Source: Boesenbergia rotunda
Lineage: Eukaryota; Streptophyta; Magnoliopsida; Zingiberales; Zingiberaceae
Direction: 5' to 3'
DNA length: 64,000 nt
NCBI GenBank assembly: GCA_024364735.1
Contig: JAGFNQ010002303.1
Coordinates: 27,623 to 91,622, forward strand
Shown here piece after piece: positions 21,855 to 33,906 of the stretch (the first letter of the stretch is position 1; each line of letters starts with the position of its first letter). The notes under the pieces were generated by a model. It was not told the DNA's origin and ran no database searches. It saw nothing but the letters and a program-made list of their open reading frames with translations. Both the position numbers and the translations under genes were made by a program.

Positions 21855-23015
21855 TGACCCAATATTATGATTGAAGTGTATATTTTGTATGGAGGAGAAC
21901 TGAATGTATATATTTTGTATATTGTACAACCATAATATTGTCAAAAAATTAGTTGTTGTTAATGTTGTGACTTGAAGAAGTATTTCAATATTATGATACA
22001 TTTCTTCTTGTGTAATTTTATGTAAGCAGAAAAGATCAGTTGTGAAGTTCTCTGATTTTTAAACCCACAATAATATTATTTCAGGTCTTGAAGTCCTGAA
22101 GTCCTATGGTTTGTGAATATCTGTCATTTGAGGCCCTCTGTTTGTTTACTTTGTTGATTTATTGTTCTGTGCCAACTGATACTGTATTAACACGTAATTG
22201 ATAATCATTAGGACTATGTTTGGAGATCAAAAATACCATCTCCTAGCTAAACTCTAACTACTGGTAATGAGTTTTTAGAAATCAAAATATCATAGGTCCA
22301 TGATACAAACCTCATGCTGTGCCAAATTCTTAAAATATGAGGTAATGATGTGCATGGAATTAAATTGTGGTATGCAATGTCTATTTAGGTACTCTCCTTC
22401 TTGTTTCATATTAAAATTTTTTTGACAACATGTATATTTATATAAAATAATTAATCATAATTTTATTAAATTATTTACAATCTAAAATGAGATTATTATT
22501 TTAGGCCCAGCGTGGCCCTGAAATAATCTCATTTCAGGCCCAGCGTGGGCCTGAATTCAAATTAGGGTAGAGGAGAATTAAGGTTCAATATTACTGATAG
22601 TATCGACAAGATGATTGATTATAGATTTTAGATTACACAAAAACAAGGATCGAAAGCAATGCTCCATTGATTTCAAAAGGATTACATACATTATAACTAC
22701 AAATATACATTGTTTGTCATTACACTTACATTATACAACTTAATCATTTTGTTTCAGGCCCTGAGTGGGATTCCTAAAATGCTTTTGTTTTAGGCCCATC
22801 GTGGTCCTGAATTCAAATGATTCCAACAAAAGCAAGGTTCAATATTACTGATGGGTTCGACAACAATTACAGATTATAGATTATATATGAGACAAAAAAT
22901 AAGGATCGAAAGCAATGTTTCATTGATTTGAAAAGGATTACATAGATTGTATAATTACAAATATACAATGTTTGTCATCATACTTACATAATCATAGTAT
23001 CAACAAAAACAATAT
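21855..23015. other. Convergent intergenic region of MULE A
   Basis: AT-rich DNA between the transposase stop and the gene 1 stop. Hairpin units TTTCAGGCCCAGCGTGGGCC lie at 22495-22560, with weaker ones at 22080-22095 and 22755-22815. Two diverged copies of a ~110-bp segment (ACAAGGATCGAAAGCAATG...) lie at 22610-22730 and 22850-22980. Confidence 0.5.
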
Positions 23016-25886
23016 TTACATATTTAGCTTCCAGAACTTGTCTCTCATTATTTTATATCCCACCTGAAATCGATAATTTTTCATTTGCTTTTGGCTAAAA
23101 TCAGTAGATCTTTGAAAGACCAGACTTTCAGCATACCGCATAATGAAAAAAACACAATCCAACCTGAAAAACTAATATACACACTGTTGTCATCTTATAA
23201 ATCCAACCATGAAATCAATTGTTATTTTTAACCAAAAAAATATCATCTTACGATCTGCTTTGGGTGGGTCCTTCTACAACAATTTTATTAAACTCTGTCC
23301 CAGCTATGGAAGGCAATCCTTTATTCCATATCTTGTAATATGATCAGTTCAAATTTTTGAAAAATGCCACCTACACAGATATTACATTAGTGACAATTAT
23401 ATTGCATTAGTAAAGGTATATATATGAAATAGAAAACTTACAGTTTTTTCAAATTTGGCGGTGTACCCTTCTGTGGCGCCGAGAGAATTATAATGATGGA
23501 TACTACCTTGCTCGAGGTCAATAATCATTAGATGCCAATGATCATCTGCATTATTTAGAGGATAGATGATATATCTAATTGGCTTATCCGTATCAGTAGC
23601 AATTGTTTGTTCAAATGCCTGAGCGTGAATCTCCTCAAAAAGTTCCTATGTTTATTAAAAAGGAAGTGTCAGTGGACTAAATCATAGAAAAAAATAACAA
23701 AACTAGTAGCTAATTGACTTACATCAAACCCCACCCCACAGAATATGGAGGGGTGGTATGGTGAGTTAGACGCTTTTGCTTCATTTACATGAATTGTCTA
23801 GTATGTATTTATGCAATCCCCGGTGGTGTAGTCATTCCAATCAAATATTGTAAAAAATAATTGCATATCTAATGAAAAGGTCCCATTGGACCATACTGGA
23901 TTCAACTCATACCTACAAGCAAATAAGATAAGCAACTTAATAACAATGTAAATGATTAAATTTTATTAATGAATGTCAATAATCATCATTGTTTTATAAA
24001 ATTTTTCCAAACGCAATAGTAACTAACTCACTTTAATTTACTAAGCTTTAATAATGTTTCAGCAATCTTTGCATTTTTATTCTTCTTAAAAATGCCCTAG
24101 AATTCTTCAAGATTTTTCTTTTCACCTTTTGAAATTCTTTTGCTTTAGCTTTTTAGTGTTCAAATATGTTTGTTTGGGTGGGGGTCACAGATTTTGTTGT
24201 TTGTATTATAGTATCTGACATTGATGGGGCAGGAGGCTCATCATCTTCATCTTCATCCTCATCCTCATCCTGAACAACTTGTTTGCCCTTGCCTTTGGCC
24301 TGGTAGTCTGGTCTGACTTGAGTTATTTTTCTTTTTTTGCCAAGTGGCTCACCTTCATCTGACCCTTTGCTTTCCAATTGTTTATGCAGCTTCATGATTC
24401 TTTGGTTAGCCTGAAGTATGATCGTCTCTCTTACAGCTACCCTTGTTTGATTTTGCTCATCTTGTTCTTTAAGTTGCGAATCTTTGTCACCAATTATTTT
24501 ATCCTTTTCAACAATGATTTCATCTTTTTGTTTAAGCTGGGACTCCTTCTCCGTAATTATTGTTTCTTTCTGAGCAATAATTTGATCCTTGGCACTGATG
24601 GCTATTGCTGTCTCACTTTTGCCTTCCTCCAAACTTTTAAGTGCTATAGTTAATTGTTGCTGTAAGGTCTCAATTTGTTCTTGTTTTTCTATACATAGAT
24701 TGCAGGCTTCCATTTGTAAGGCCTGTAGTCTTCCTTGTGCTGCTTGGCTTCCTTCTGGTGCCTGCTTTAATACCTCACAGTGTACCTCAAGTGGTTGAGT
24801 TGGAGGAGAGTAGTCAGGTACCAAATCATGCTCTATATCAAACGGAATTAAATCAACAATAATTAAATTTGTGGTCACACGGTCTATCATCCTCTTGATA
24901 CTCTCAACATGGGCTTTAGGCCAAGTCCAGCGAAGTATTCTTGGCAATCTATGAGGATGTTCAGGAGCAGCAATACTAATATGTTCAGTAACTCATACCT
25001 GCAACATGAATATAATCAGTAAATAATATCCATCATCAAATTATATGAGCAGGTATATGTACTCTAACATACAACCAAAATATTTGGAAATCCCTTGAGC
25101 AAGGGAGCCTTGGCCGGTTGGGTTGAATCACCTACATGTGGTCTATGCCTCAATGCCACCTACTTTCCAATGGCTTCCAACCGAGGAGCCATGAAATTGT
25201 ACACGGTATTGTACCAATTATAGTTTGGTAGATTGTCAAAATCATCTACGCAATCAATTAGTGGCAGGGCAGGAATGACAAGTATGCTGCTAGTACCACA
25301 AAATAGAACTGTACAAAAAAATAGAGTATATACAACTGACAGTACATTTGTCATTGGATGTAGACTTTATTAGCAGTTTCTCCAAATATCGTGCAGAACA
25401 ACTGGAATCTTGAAAATACTCCTTGTACAGTGGGTTGGAGGCCTCATTCAAATCAAGTTGGACTATCTCTCCATGGTCAGGTAGCCCTAGAATAAGTGAT
25501 ATATCAACCTTTGTGAAATTGAGTTTCTTCCCATGGAATACAAAGCTCTGTTCTTCTTCATCCCAATTATCAAACATATTCTGAACCTGGGGTCTTACAC
25601 AAGAACTAGTGGGGAGGTCGAGGACCCAAGAAAAGGGTGTTTCTCGAAGCAACTGTTCTTGTGCTGGTGTGGGTGGAACAGAATCAATAAAATTTTTGAA
25701 ATGACAAAGGCTACTTTTTCAGTTCATTCGTTTACTTCGACCTCTGTTGGCAAAACATATATACTCGGTAGGTAATTTGATTTTTCGTTGTGTCAGCTAT
25801 TTTTTCCCATAACTTCCCCCAGGGACTTCCTGTTTCTTCAATTTGGTAGGAGCAGCTTTCTTTGAAGATGATCTTCTTGGAGCCAT
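23016..25886 (-). pseudogene. MULE gene 1, DUF1985-like/coiled-coil/Ulp1 protease (copy A)
   Basis: A multi-exon minus-strand gene. It starts MAPRRSSSKKAAPTKLKK (25886), a basic N-terminus. Then comes a DUF1985 or plant-mobile-domain-like region (FSWVLDLPTSS..., KLNFTKVDISLILGLP; 25650-25160). A long coiled-coil and charged linker follows (24947-24153), with an acidic DEDEDEDEDDE run. The Ulp1/C48 protease part comes last: DDHWHLMIIDLEQG with the catalytic His (about 23550), a HHYNSL block, and LDCVFFIMRYAE with the catalytic Cys (about 23170). The usual catalytic Asp of YDSL is Asn here. Ulp1 proteases process SUMO or similar substrates; the substrate of transposon versions is not known. Breaks include an in-frame TAG after MAPRR...GKK and a TGA a few dozen codons on. 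The stop is at 23016-23018. Copy B is the near-identical gene. Confidence 0.75.
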
Positions 25887-26594
25887 TCCGAACTTAGCAA
25901 CCATTAAACAAAAAATTATTTGACACAAACAAAAATGACACTTATAATTCGTTCATAAAAGGGCCTCCTCATATTCAGTCTTTTATTGAATACTATCGCT
26001 AACCCTAGGTGAAAAGCAAGAACTGAAATGACAAACTATAATTTAGGGTACGTACAATTCGACTAGTCCGATGACGAGGATGTCGGCCACAACTACTCCA
26101 AGGAAGACAAGCACGGTACCTTCAAATCGCAACAACACAGGAGCTAGAAGACGATTGCTTAGCACTAGGCTCCCAGGGATGCTTTAAAGCTGAGTGACTG
26201 CTGGGCCTGATATAAAAGGATTTCAGGCCCTAGGCGGGCCTTTTTTCTTTATATGTATTATAAATATAATTTAGGTTATATCTATTTTTATTTCTAAAAC
26301 TAAAACTAAAACTAAATTTGTTATATATCATATATATTTCTGATTTATCATGTGCATTTTATTGATTATGTATTTATATTTAATTTTCAAGGCTCTGAAA
26401 TTTACATATATATGAACCACGCGGGGCCTGAAATAAGAGTTATTCAGGCCAACTGTGGGCCTGAATATCACTGATTTCAGGCCCACCTTGGACCTGAAAA
26501 CTCAGATATTCAGACCCACCAATATTGAAATTTTTTTTGCCATCTTATAAAATAAATTAATAATTATTTATCATGATTTATTATTTAATTAGGT
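25887..26594. other. Gene 1 upstream region of MULE A
   Basis: Promoter-side DNA of gene 1, with hairpin units at 26217-26245 and 26416-26525 (TTCAGGCCCACCTTGGACC and similar) and AT-rich DNA between. No gene. Confidence 0.5.
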
Positions 26595-27935
26595 ATATAA
26601 GTGGGTTAAGTGTCCAAACCTCTAATGATTCTGTATCACCAATGCTATAGGAGTAGTTGAGGTATATCAGTGGGTTTTGAGCAAAACCCACTACTGGACC
26701 TACCATATCTGGAATTCTGAAACCCTATATCAATAGACAGGGTAGAGCTAGGAGATGATATTTTTGGTGTCCAAACCTCTAATGATTCTGTATCACCAAT
26801 GCTATAGGAGTAGTTTAGGTATATCAGTGGGTTTTGAGCAAAACACACTGATGGACCTGGAATTCTGAAAACCCTATATCAATAGATATGGTAGAGCTAG
26901 GAGATGATATTTTTGGTGTCCAAACCTCTAATGATTCTGTATCACCAATGCTATAGGAGTAGTTTAGGTATATCAGTGGGTTTTAAGCAAAACCCACTGA
27001 TGGACCTACCATATTTGGAATTCTGAAAACCCTATATCAATAGACAGGATAGAGCTAGGAGATGATATTTTTGGTGTCCAAACCTCCAATGATTCTGTAT
27101 CGCCAATGCTATAGGAGTAGTTTAGGTATATCAGTGGGTTTTGAGCAAAACCCACTGATGGACCTACCATATCTGGAATTCTGAAAATACTATATCAATA
27201 GACAGGGTAGAGCTAGGAGATGATATTTTTGGTGTCTAAACCTCTAATGATTCTGTATCACCAATGCTATAGGAGTAGTTGAGGTATATCAGTGGGTTTT
27301 GAGCAAAACCCACTGATGGACCTACCATATCTGGAATTCTGAAATCCTATATCAATAGACAGGGTAGAGCTAGGAGATGATATTTTTGGTGTCCAAACCT
27401 CTAATGATTCTGTATCACCAATGCTATAGGAGTAGTTTAGGTATATCAGTGGGTTTTGAGCAAAACCCACTGATGGACCTACCATATCTGGAATTCTGAA
27501 AACTCTATATCAATAGATAGGGTAGAGCTAGGAGATGATATTTTTGGTGTCCAAATCTCTAATGATTCTGTATCACCAATGCTATAGGAGTAGTTTAGGT
27601 ATATTAGTGGGTTTTGAGCAAAACCCACTTATGGACCTACCATATCTGGAATTCTGAAAACCCTATATCAATAGACAGGGTAGAGCTAGGAGATGATATT
27701 TTTGGTGTCCAAACCTCTAATGATTATGTATCACCAATGCTATAGGAGTAGTTTAGGTATATCAGTGAGTTTTAAGCAAAACCCACTGATGGACCTACCA
27801 TATCTGGAATTCTGAAAATCCTATATCAATAGACAAGGTAGAACTAGGAGATGATATTTTTGGTGGCCAAACCTCTAATGATTCTGTATCACCAATGCTA
27901 TAGGAGTAGTTTGCAATAGGAGGTTTTTAGGTATA
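26595..27935. repeat. 158-bp satellite with central palindrome (copy A)
   Basis: About 8.5 head-to-tail units. The marker CCAAACC occurs at 26771, 26920, 27078, 27236, 27393, 27551, 27709 and 27867, so the period is 157-158 bp (one 149-bp unit has a small deletion). Each unit has TCAGTGGGTTTTG, two bases, then CAAAACCCACTGA, a perfect 13-bp inverted repeat. Open frames across it are repeat artefacts. Confidence 0.9.
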
Positions 27936-28106
27936 TTAGTGGGTTTGTATGGCACACTAAGTACCAATAATTATGAGTTATGTTCTATAAACGTATCAGA
28001 TAGGACAGAAAGATGCAGTCAGATTTATACACCTATACAACTCCAAATTTATTGTCCACCAACTTAAATCAGAAGGATTTTATGGTTAACAGAGACCCTG
28101 ATATTT

Positions 28107-28235
28107 TCCCGGTTGAGGCACACGGTGGGCCTAAATTGAAGCTATTCAGGCCCACACTGGGCCTGAATTGATGTGATTTCAGGCCCACCGTGGGCCTGAA
28201 ATCATTTTATTTTAGGCCCACCTTGGGCCTTAAAT
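28107..28235. repeat. AGGCCCA/TGGGCCT hairpin array
   Basis: Four hairpins spaced about 30-40 bp apart, between the satellite and the 3' end of gene 2. A lone diverged satellite-like unit (palindrome ATCAGTGGGTTTCGGTAGAA) follows at about 28470-28600. Confidence 0.75.
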
Positions 28236-28804
28236 AAAATAATGATTTATAGAATAATATTCTATATTTATATATAAGATATGACCAAATCCTCTCATTT
28301 TATTTAATTATTAAATTTTATCAAAACAGTCTTACAGTTTTTATAATTTGAAACAAGTTTATTAAATTTATGGTAGACATAATCCATCTTACTAACTAAA
28401 TACAGAATGCATACCAAATTTCAATTCCTTTGAGACCATTAAGTCAAATTTTCAAATTATGTTACAATAGGAGTGTTGTAAATCCATCAGTGGGTTTCGG
28501 TAGAAACTCACTGATGAAGCTTCGATACTTGGATATGTCCATACTCGATATCAGTAGTTAGAGTTAACCAAAGAGATGTTATTTCTGGTGTGTAAACTTA
28601 GTCCCAATCATTATGAGTTATGTTATCTTACCGTATCAGTTGGTACACAACATTGCAGCAATTCAATGTGAATCAACATCACACAATTGTTTTGTTTTTC
28701 TTGACAATAAATTATATTCATACAAATAACAAAATTTCTATACAAATAGAGCTCAATCACCTGCAAAGGATTTTTTTTACAACAATACTTCAAGTGATTT
28801 AGTC

Positions 28805-30123
28805 TCATGTTTTACAATACATGTCCCTCATAATATTAACTGTCAGATCAAATCTCATTTTCGTCATATCTCCTTGTTTGAAATCCATCTTCTCATCGTA
28901 TAGGAGACATCGGACGTATTGCATCACAAAGAAGGCACAATCCACGCTGAAAATAACAAACAGTATTTCTGATTTCAATAAGTGGGGTTATAAAATACTT
29001 TCATGATTTAAATTTTTGAAACTCTTCCTCACTTACTTACCTATGTTCTTGTTGGGGATATTTTTGTCTGACGGAGGGCAATTTATCCAAGGGATGATGA
29101 CTTTATAGATATGGATGAATAGCCCTAAGTTCCTTGCGAGTATATTGTTTAAGTTCTTTTACCTGTAAAATATATCATGAATTTCAATAATATTTTTTAC
29201 CAAATGATGAACATATATATGAATAAAGGTATGTAGCTCACCGCCGAGTCAAAATCATTCTTATATTTACGGCCACTGGCAAGAGAATTTAAATGAGTGA
29301 AAGTCATTGCTTCTGTATCCACCGCTAACAAGTGAAAGTGTGTATTATCACTGCACAAAGGTATTAAAATATATCTAAACCCTTATTCTATCATATCAAT
29401 CTTCATCACTTGTTGCAAGGAAAACTTTCTTGACGATCTTATTGAATCCTAAAAATTTGCATACTCAAAATTATTACTAACCACATCATAATATTAGGTC
29501 TTCTACAATCTATTAATTGATACTAATTTACATCACTTACTGTGAAGAATATTGAACAATATATTGACTTGTTGTATGGCCTACCACATGTGGATGCTCC
29601 CCGAAATATAATTTTACAGAAGGCATCAATGACCTCGCCTTTTGTAAAAACCTCTCCATTGAGGATTTGTAAGAATGAATGCAAATCAAAACAAAGGGTG
29701 CATCCTCCCAGATAAATTCATTAGCCAACCTGCCAAGTAAATTGATAAGATTATATATTAAAGACCCAAATATATTAACTAAACTATGTTTCATAACTTA
29801 TTTTAGGTTCTCCAATTTATTTATCAGGTAGCCCACTTCTTTATCTTGATTTCTCTTCTTCGAATTCATAAAATGCTTCTTCACAAACTACATCGATAAA
29901 ATTAAGATCAAACTAATTAATGACCAAATTCAATAAATTTGACGTAATTTATATGAAAATAACTCACATACATCAATGCCTTGTTGCCTCATTTTGTATA
30001 GTTCGGAGGTCCTTCTTTTTTCCTCCTCTATATCTTCTTCAGACATGATTTCCATTACAGTAATGGTTTCTCTTGCTTCATCCATATCCTCCTCACTAAG
30101 TTTTCTTTTTCCCTTGTCCATGA
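28805..30123 (-). pseudogene. MULE gene 2, Ulp1-type protease gene (copy A, 5' end missing)
   Basis: The 3' half of the gene described at 51137-54412. Visible parts are MDKGKRKLSEEDMDEARET (linker, 30121), LANEFIWEDAPF with following residues, the Ulp1 His-region (HFHLLAVDTEAM, about 29335) and the final exon with a VDCAFF-type Cys block, ending TGA at 28805-28807. The 5' half is lost where the LTR at 30124 begins, so the gene cannot be expressed in full. Confidence 0.7.
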
Positions 30124-30624
30124 TGTTGGAACTCGGATGGCTAGAGAGGGGGGAGGTGAATATAACCAAACACTTAGACTTTAACACTTGTCGATTTTCA
30201 GCACTTCAATCGTTAGTAGCACAACGGAAGCATAATAAAACAAAGTAGTGTAGAAATGCAGAAAACAAAAACAAACTACAACAACTAACAAGATCGCTAA
30301 CAAGGAGGGTTTACAAGGTTCGGGGATAACTTGCCCCTACTCCTTGGCGTGCCCTTAAGGTGGGCGATCCCTTGATCGTTGGGAGATCAAGCCCCGGTGA
30401 ACACCGGATAAAATGCAACCTTCTTCTCGGTGGAGTAACCTCTCCACAGCGTTTCAACAAAGATATAGTTTTAAGCACAATGAAATAGAAGAAAGATCTT
30501 ACTTAGAACTTAGCACAGACAAGAATACAGCAAGCTTCTTTCGAGCTCCACTCAGCGACGATCTCACACAAGAATACCTTTCTTCGTGTCTTCTCGCGGA
30601 TGGACTCACCAAGGCTCTTGTTCC
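30124..30624 (-). mobile_element. Copia LTR fragment inserted in MULE gene 2
   Basis: It starts TGTTGGAACTCGG and is related to the LTRs at 5796 and 40031, with the conserved block at about 30313-30445 and the hairpin at 30371-30391. It is cut at 30625 by the next LTR. Confidence 0.7.
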
Positions 30625-31662
30625 TGTAGGACCGGTGCCGTCGATAGAGGGGGGGGGGTGAATATCGACCGTGAAAAACTCTCACGGAAACTTCGTAGAA
30701 AAACTCGGATCGTTCTGAACTTAGAACGTTAGTAGCACAGCGGAAAAGTAAATAAACAAAATAAAAGCAATACACAGGGACACAGCGGGATTTATTTACT
30801 TGGTTCCCAACCCCCCAGGGTTAGTACTTCTAAGGCCTATGTACTCGGCGTGAGTCCACTATTGGTCTCCTTTCCAGAATTTCCAGAGGCGGAGAAAACC
30901 CGTCTTATAGTGTAGAAGTACAAGCACAAGTACAGAAAATTAAGTACGGAAAATTAAATGCAAACCAAACAAAACAAAGTTGAAGCTCGGCCGATCTGGA
31001 CCTCCGGTGTGCCGCGCACTTCCTCATGGAGCCTCCCAATCGTAGAGCCTCGTCTTTAGCACGTTGTCGTCGGTCAGAATGATCAGAATGACACTTAGCA
31101 GTTGTGTATGAAGTAGAGGGGTCAAAGCCCCTTATATAGGCTTCATACGGGCGCCCTGGACGTTGGGGGCGCCTCGATAAACCTGGCTAAACCTTATCCC
31201 CGCGTCGACCTCTCCGTAGCTGATAAAACCTTTGACCAGGGCACCCTGGACCTCCCGGGCGCCCTCATGAGGGCTTATCTATGTTTTGGACTCGAAACTG
31301 CAAATACAACTTTGAACCCGGGCACCCTAGACGCTCCGGGCGCCCCGCTTGACACCTATTCTGCCTTCAACACTTTACTGCCTTTTTCCTTCATTAGCTT
31401 GGGCGCCCCCACTGATGGGGGCACCCTGGATGATGGGGGCGCCCCCCTGATGAGGGCGCCCTGCTCCAAGCCCTTCAGCCACCTGCTTTGTCTTCTAATC
31501 TTGGCACCTGCAAGATACACAAGCACAAAGCATATATACATATAATATTAGCCTTAAGAACTTGGTTCGAACTTCGGATCTCCACGAAACTCTAGGTCGA
31601 ACCGGCACAAGTTCCCATCCCTGAGAACTCGCCTTTCACCTACTCCTTTCAGGAGACGATTG
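30625..31662 (-). mobile_element. Copia LTR fragment (GGGCGCCC family)
   Basis: It starts TGTAGGACCGG, has a G-run, a minus-strand TATATAAG at about 31131-31138 and a cluster of GGGCGCCC palindromes at 31148-31470. It resembles the LTR at 4723 in architecture. It is cut at 31663 by the next LTR. Confidence 0.65.
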
Positions 31663-33892
31663 TGTTGGGACCGTGTGCATGTTGACATGGATACGGGTTC
31701 ATAATTTTAAAAAAATAATTACGTGCAGCGGAAGAATTAGCATAAATAATTTCTCAAATTATTTTAACCACGTATCTAGCATGCAACCTTATGATGTGTG
31801 GACATGATCATAAATTAAAATTTTGCAGAAAGTAAACTAATTTACTCAATACCTCGCGTAACTCGAAGTAAGGGACGAGATCCAACCGTAGCGTCCCTTG
31901 GAAGCTCCGCCTCTATTCGCGTCCACGCCGAGTTCTCTTCGGGATGACTTCGCAAAGCCACGAGTTTCGTGCCGACAAAAACTACTAAATTCTCCAAAGG
32001 CACGACAAGAATATCAAGAGAGAGAGATGGAAACTAACCACCAAGTAACGGAATCAAGATTCCGTCGGAAGGAAGGAGTTGCGACCCGCTTCTTCTTCTT
32101 CTTCGGCACCTTCTTGGTGGAGATGGCTCACGGCAACTTGAAGAGGGCGCCGGCCCTAGGGGAGGAGAGAGGGTGCCGGCCCTAGAGAGAGAGGGAGAGA
32201 ATAAGAGAGAGAGCTTGCTACTTAATCTCTTAATTAGAATTCAAGCCTTGCCTTGGTTCCTTTATATAGTAGTCTCTCCATCGCCAAGTCTCCCCTTTAA
32301 CGGAATAAATTTTCATAAGAAATTTATCCTATAAATTTTCTTATGAATTATTCCGTTTATGACAAGTTTTATTATAACTAAATTTATAATAAAACAAACA
32401 CCTCTCTCCATTTATTATGGAATAAATTTTCACAAGAAATTTATTATATAAATTTTTCTTATCATGGAAAAATCAATTCATAATTGATTTTATAAAATAA
32501 ACCATTTAAAGTTTATTTTAATTTCCATGAAACTAATTTATTTACATAAATTTCTTTTATATAAATTTCTTTATATTTCTTTATCCATAATTTTATAAAA
32601 TAAATCGCGCTTGATTTATTTTATAATTTAAACCAAATAAATTGGTTTCCCTCCTTTATTGTGGCCGGCCAAACCAAAGAGGGTGGGCACCCTCTTTGGC
32701 CGGCCACACCAAGCCAATCCCTTGCGAATTAAACTCATTTAATTCGTCCAATAAGCCTTCAAAAGACTTAGCCATTTTTAAGCTTCCGGTGCGCCTCTGA
32801 TAAATTCAAATTCGACTTATTTCTCTTGATCGAAAAATCCAATTTTCAACTCGTTTTAAATCCCTCGGATTACTCGTAGTGCGTGTGACTAAATAGGCTT
32901 TCGATTTATGTTGGCCGTCTATAATCAACCAATTATAGAACGATCATGAGTGGCACCTAGTAGTACATCATGACCCCCAATTAATCGAAAGATCAACGGT
33001 TGACCTCAGAAATAATTCTGAAACCCTTCAGCAGCTATAATGAGTCGTGCCTCATTCCCTTCACCATCATATACCCACTTGGTTCAGGACACAGTCTATA
33101 TGTGTCAGTCCCCACTAGGCTGACTACGTCACACCTAGCCCAAGTAATGTCTTTCTCGTCCAATGGATTCTAATTACTCTCATGTATTTCAGAGACTCAC
33201 ACTCTGAACATGTCATGCTCTGGCTAGAGGCTTTGAGTAACTATCCGACGATAGGCCTTGGGTATACATCCCCTCGCAAGGAGTGGTGAATCCTTTGTAG
33301 GTTGTTCAAACATCTTCGGGCACTTCGGCTTATACCCAACCATCCTGGGTCCACACCTCCTTGGAGATGCTTGCTTAAGATGTTAAAGTATAAGTCTCCA
33401 AGACCAAGATGACTTGAACACTGCAAGTCAAAGAAACATCGCACTTAAGCTGCAGTAAGAACATCACTGACATGTCTATATGTAGACTACCATGTGAAGT
33501 TTTACAGCCAGTCACTCCAATGAACTAGTTCCCTTAACTAGCATTCATGTTTATCTCCGGACATCCCAATGTCACCAGCCAGTGAGAATCAGCTGATTAG
33601 AAAATAACCCATGCTAGTCTCAACAGAATTGATAGTGTCCTTATTTATGAATTCATCGTCTAGGGACAATTTCAATACTTCACAATTGCACATGTAGAGA
33701 TAATCACTAGTTGTGAATTCATCACAAATTCTCTCATGCTGTGAATTGTATTGTGGACATTCAGTAAATGAGTTTAAGATCCCAATCAAATACACAGACA
33801 TGTATACTCAAATAGTGAATATTCATTTATTAAAATAAATATTTACAATCATAAGGCGATTGCCTTAGGACACTTCTCTCATATTACTAACA
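31663..33892 (-). mobile_element. 3' LTR of a Tork/Tnt1-like copia element
   Basis: TGTTGGGACC to ATTACTAACA, 2230 bp, with a minus-strand TATATAAA at 32261-32268. The minus-strand PPT (GCCAAGTGGGAGTT, 33893-33906) adjoins it and pol follows. A hairpin with two GGCCGGCC sites lies at about 32662-32711. Short open frames inside are not genes. Confidence 0.75.
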
Positions 33893-33906
33893 AACTCCCA
33901 CTTGGC

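Larger units (their letters stand above)
20205..30123 (+). mobile_element. MULE copy A (left part, truncated)
   Basis: A Mutator-like element of the class that carries Ulp1-like genes (KAONASHI-type). Order: left TIR, hairpin array, transposase C-terminal part (+), gene 1 (-), hairpin arrays, 158-bp satellite, hairpin array, gene 2 (-), cut at 30123 by a copia LTR. From 21006 on it is collinear with 42110-52457 of copy B. The right TIR of this copy is not in the window. Confidence 0.75.

Noticed and set aside
26645..27485. Repeated minus-strand frames with CFAQNPLIYLNYSYS-type sequence
   Set aside because: They recur with the satellite period and include the palindrome, so they are repeat artefacts.
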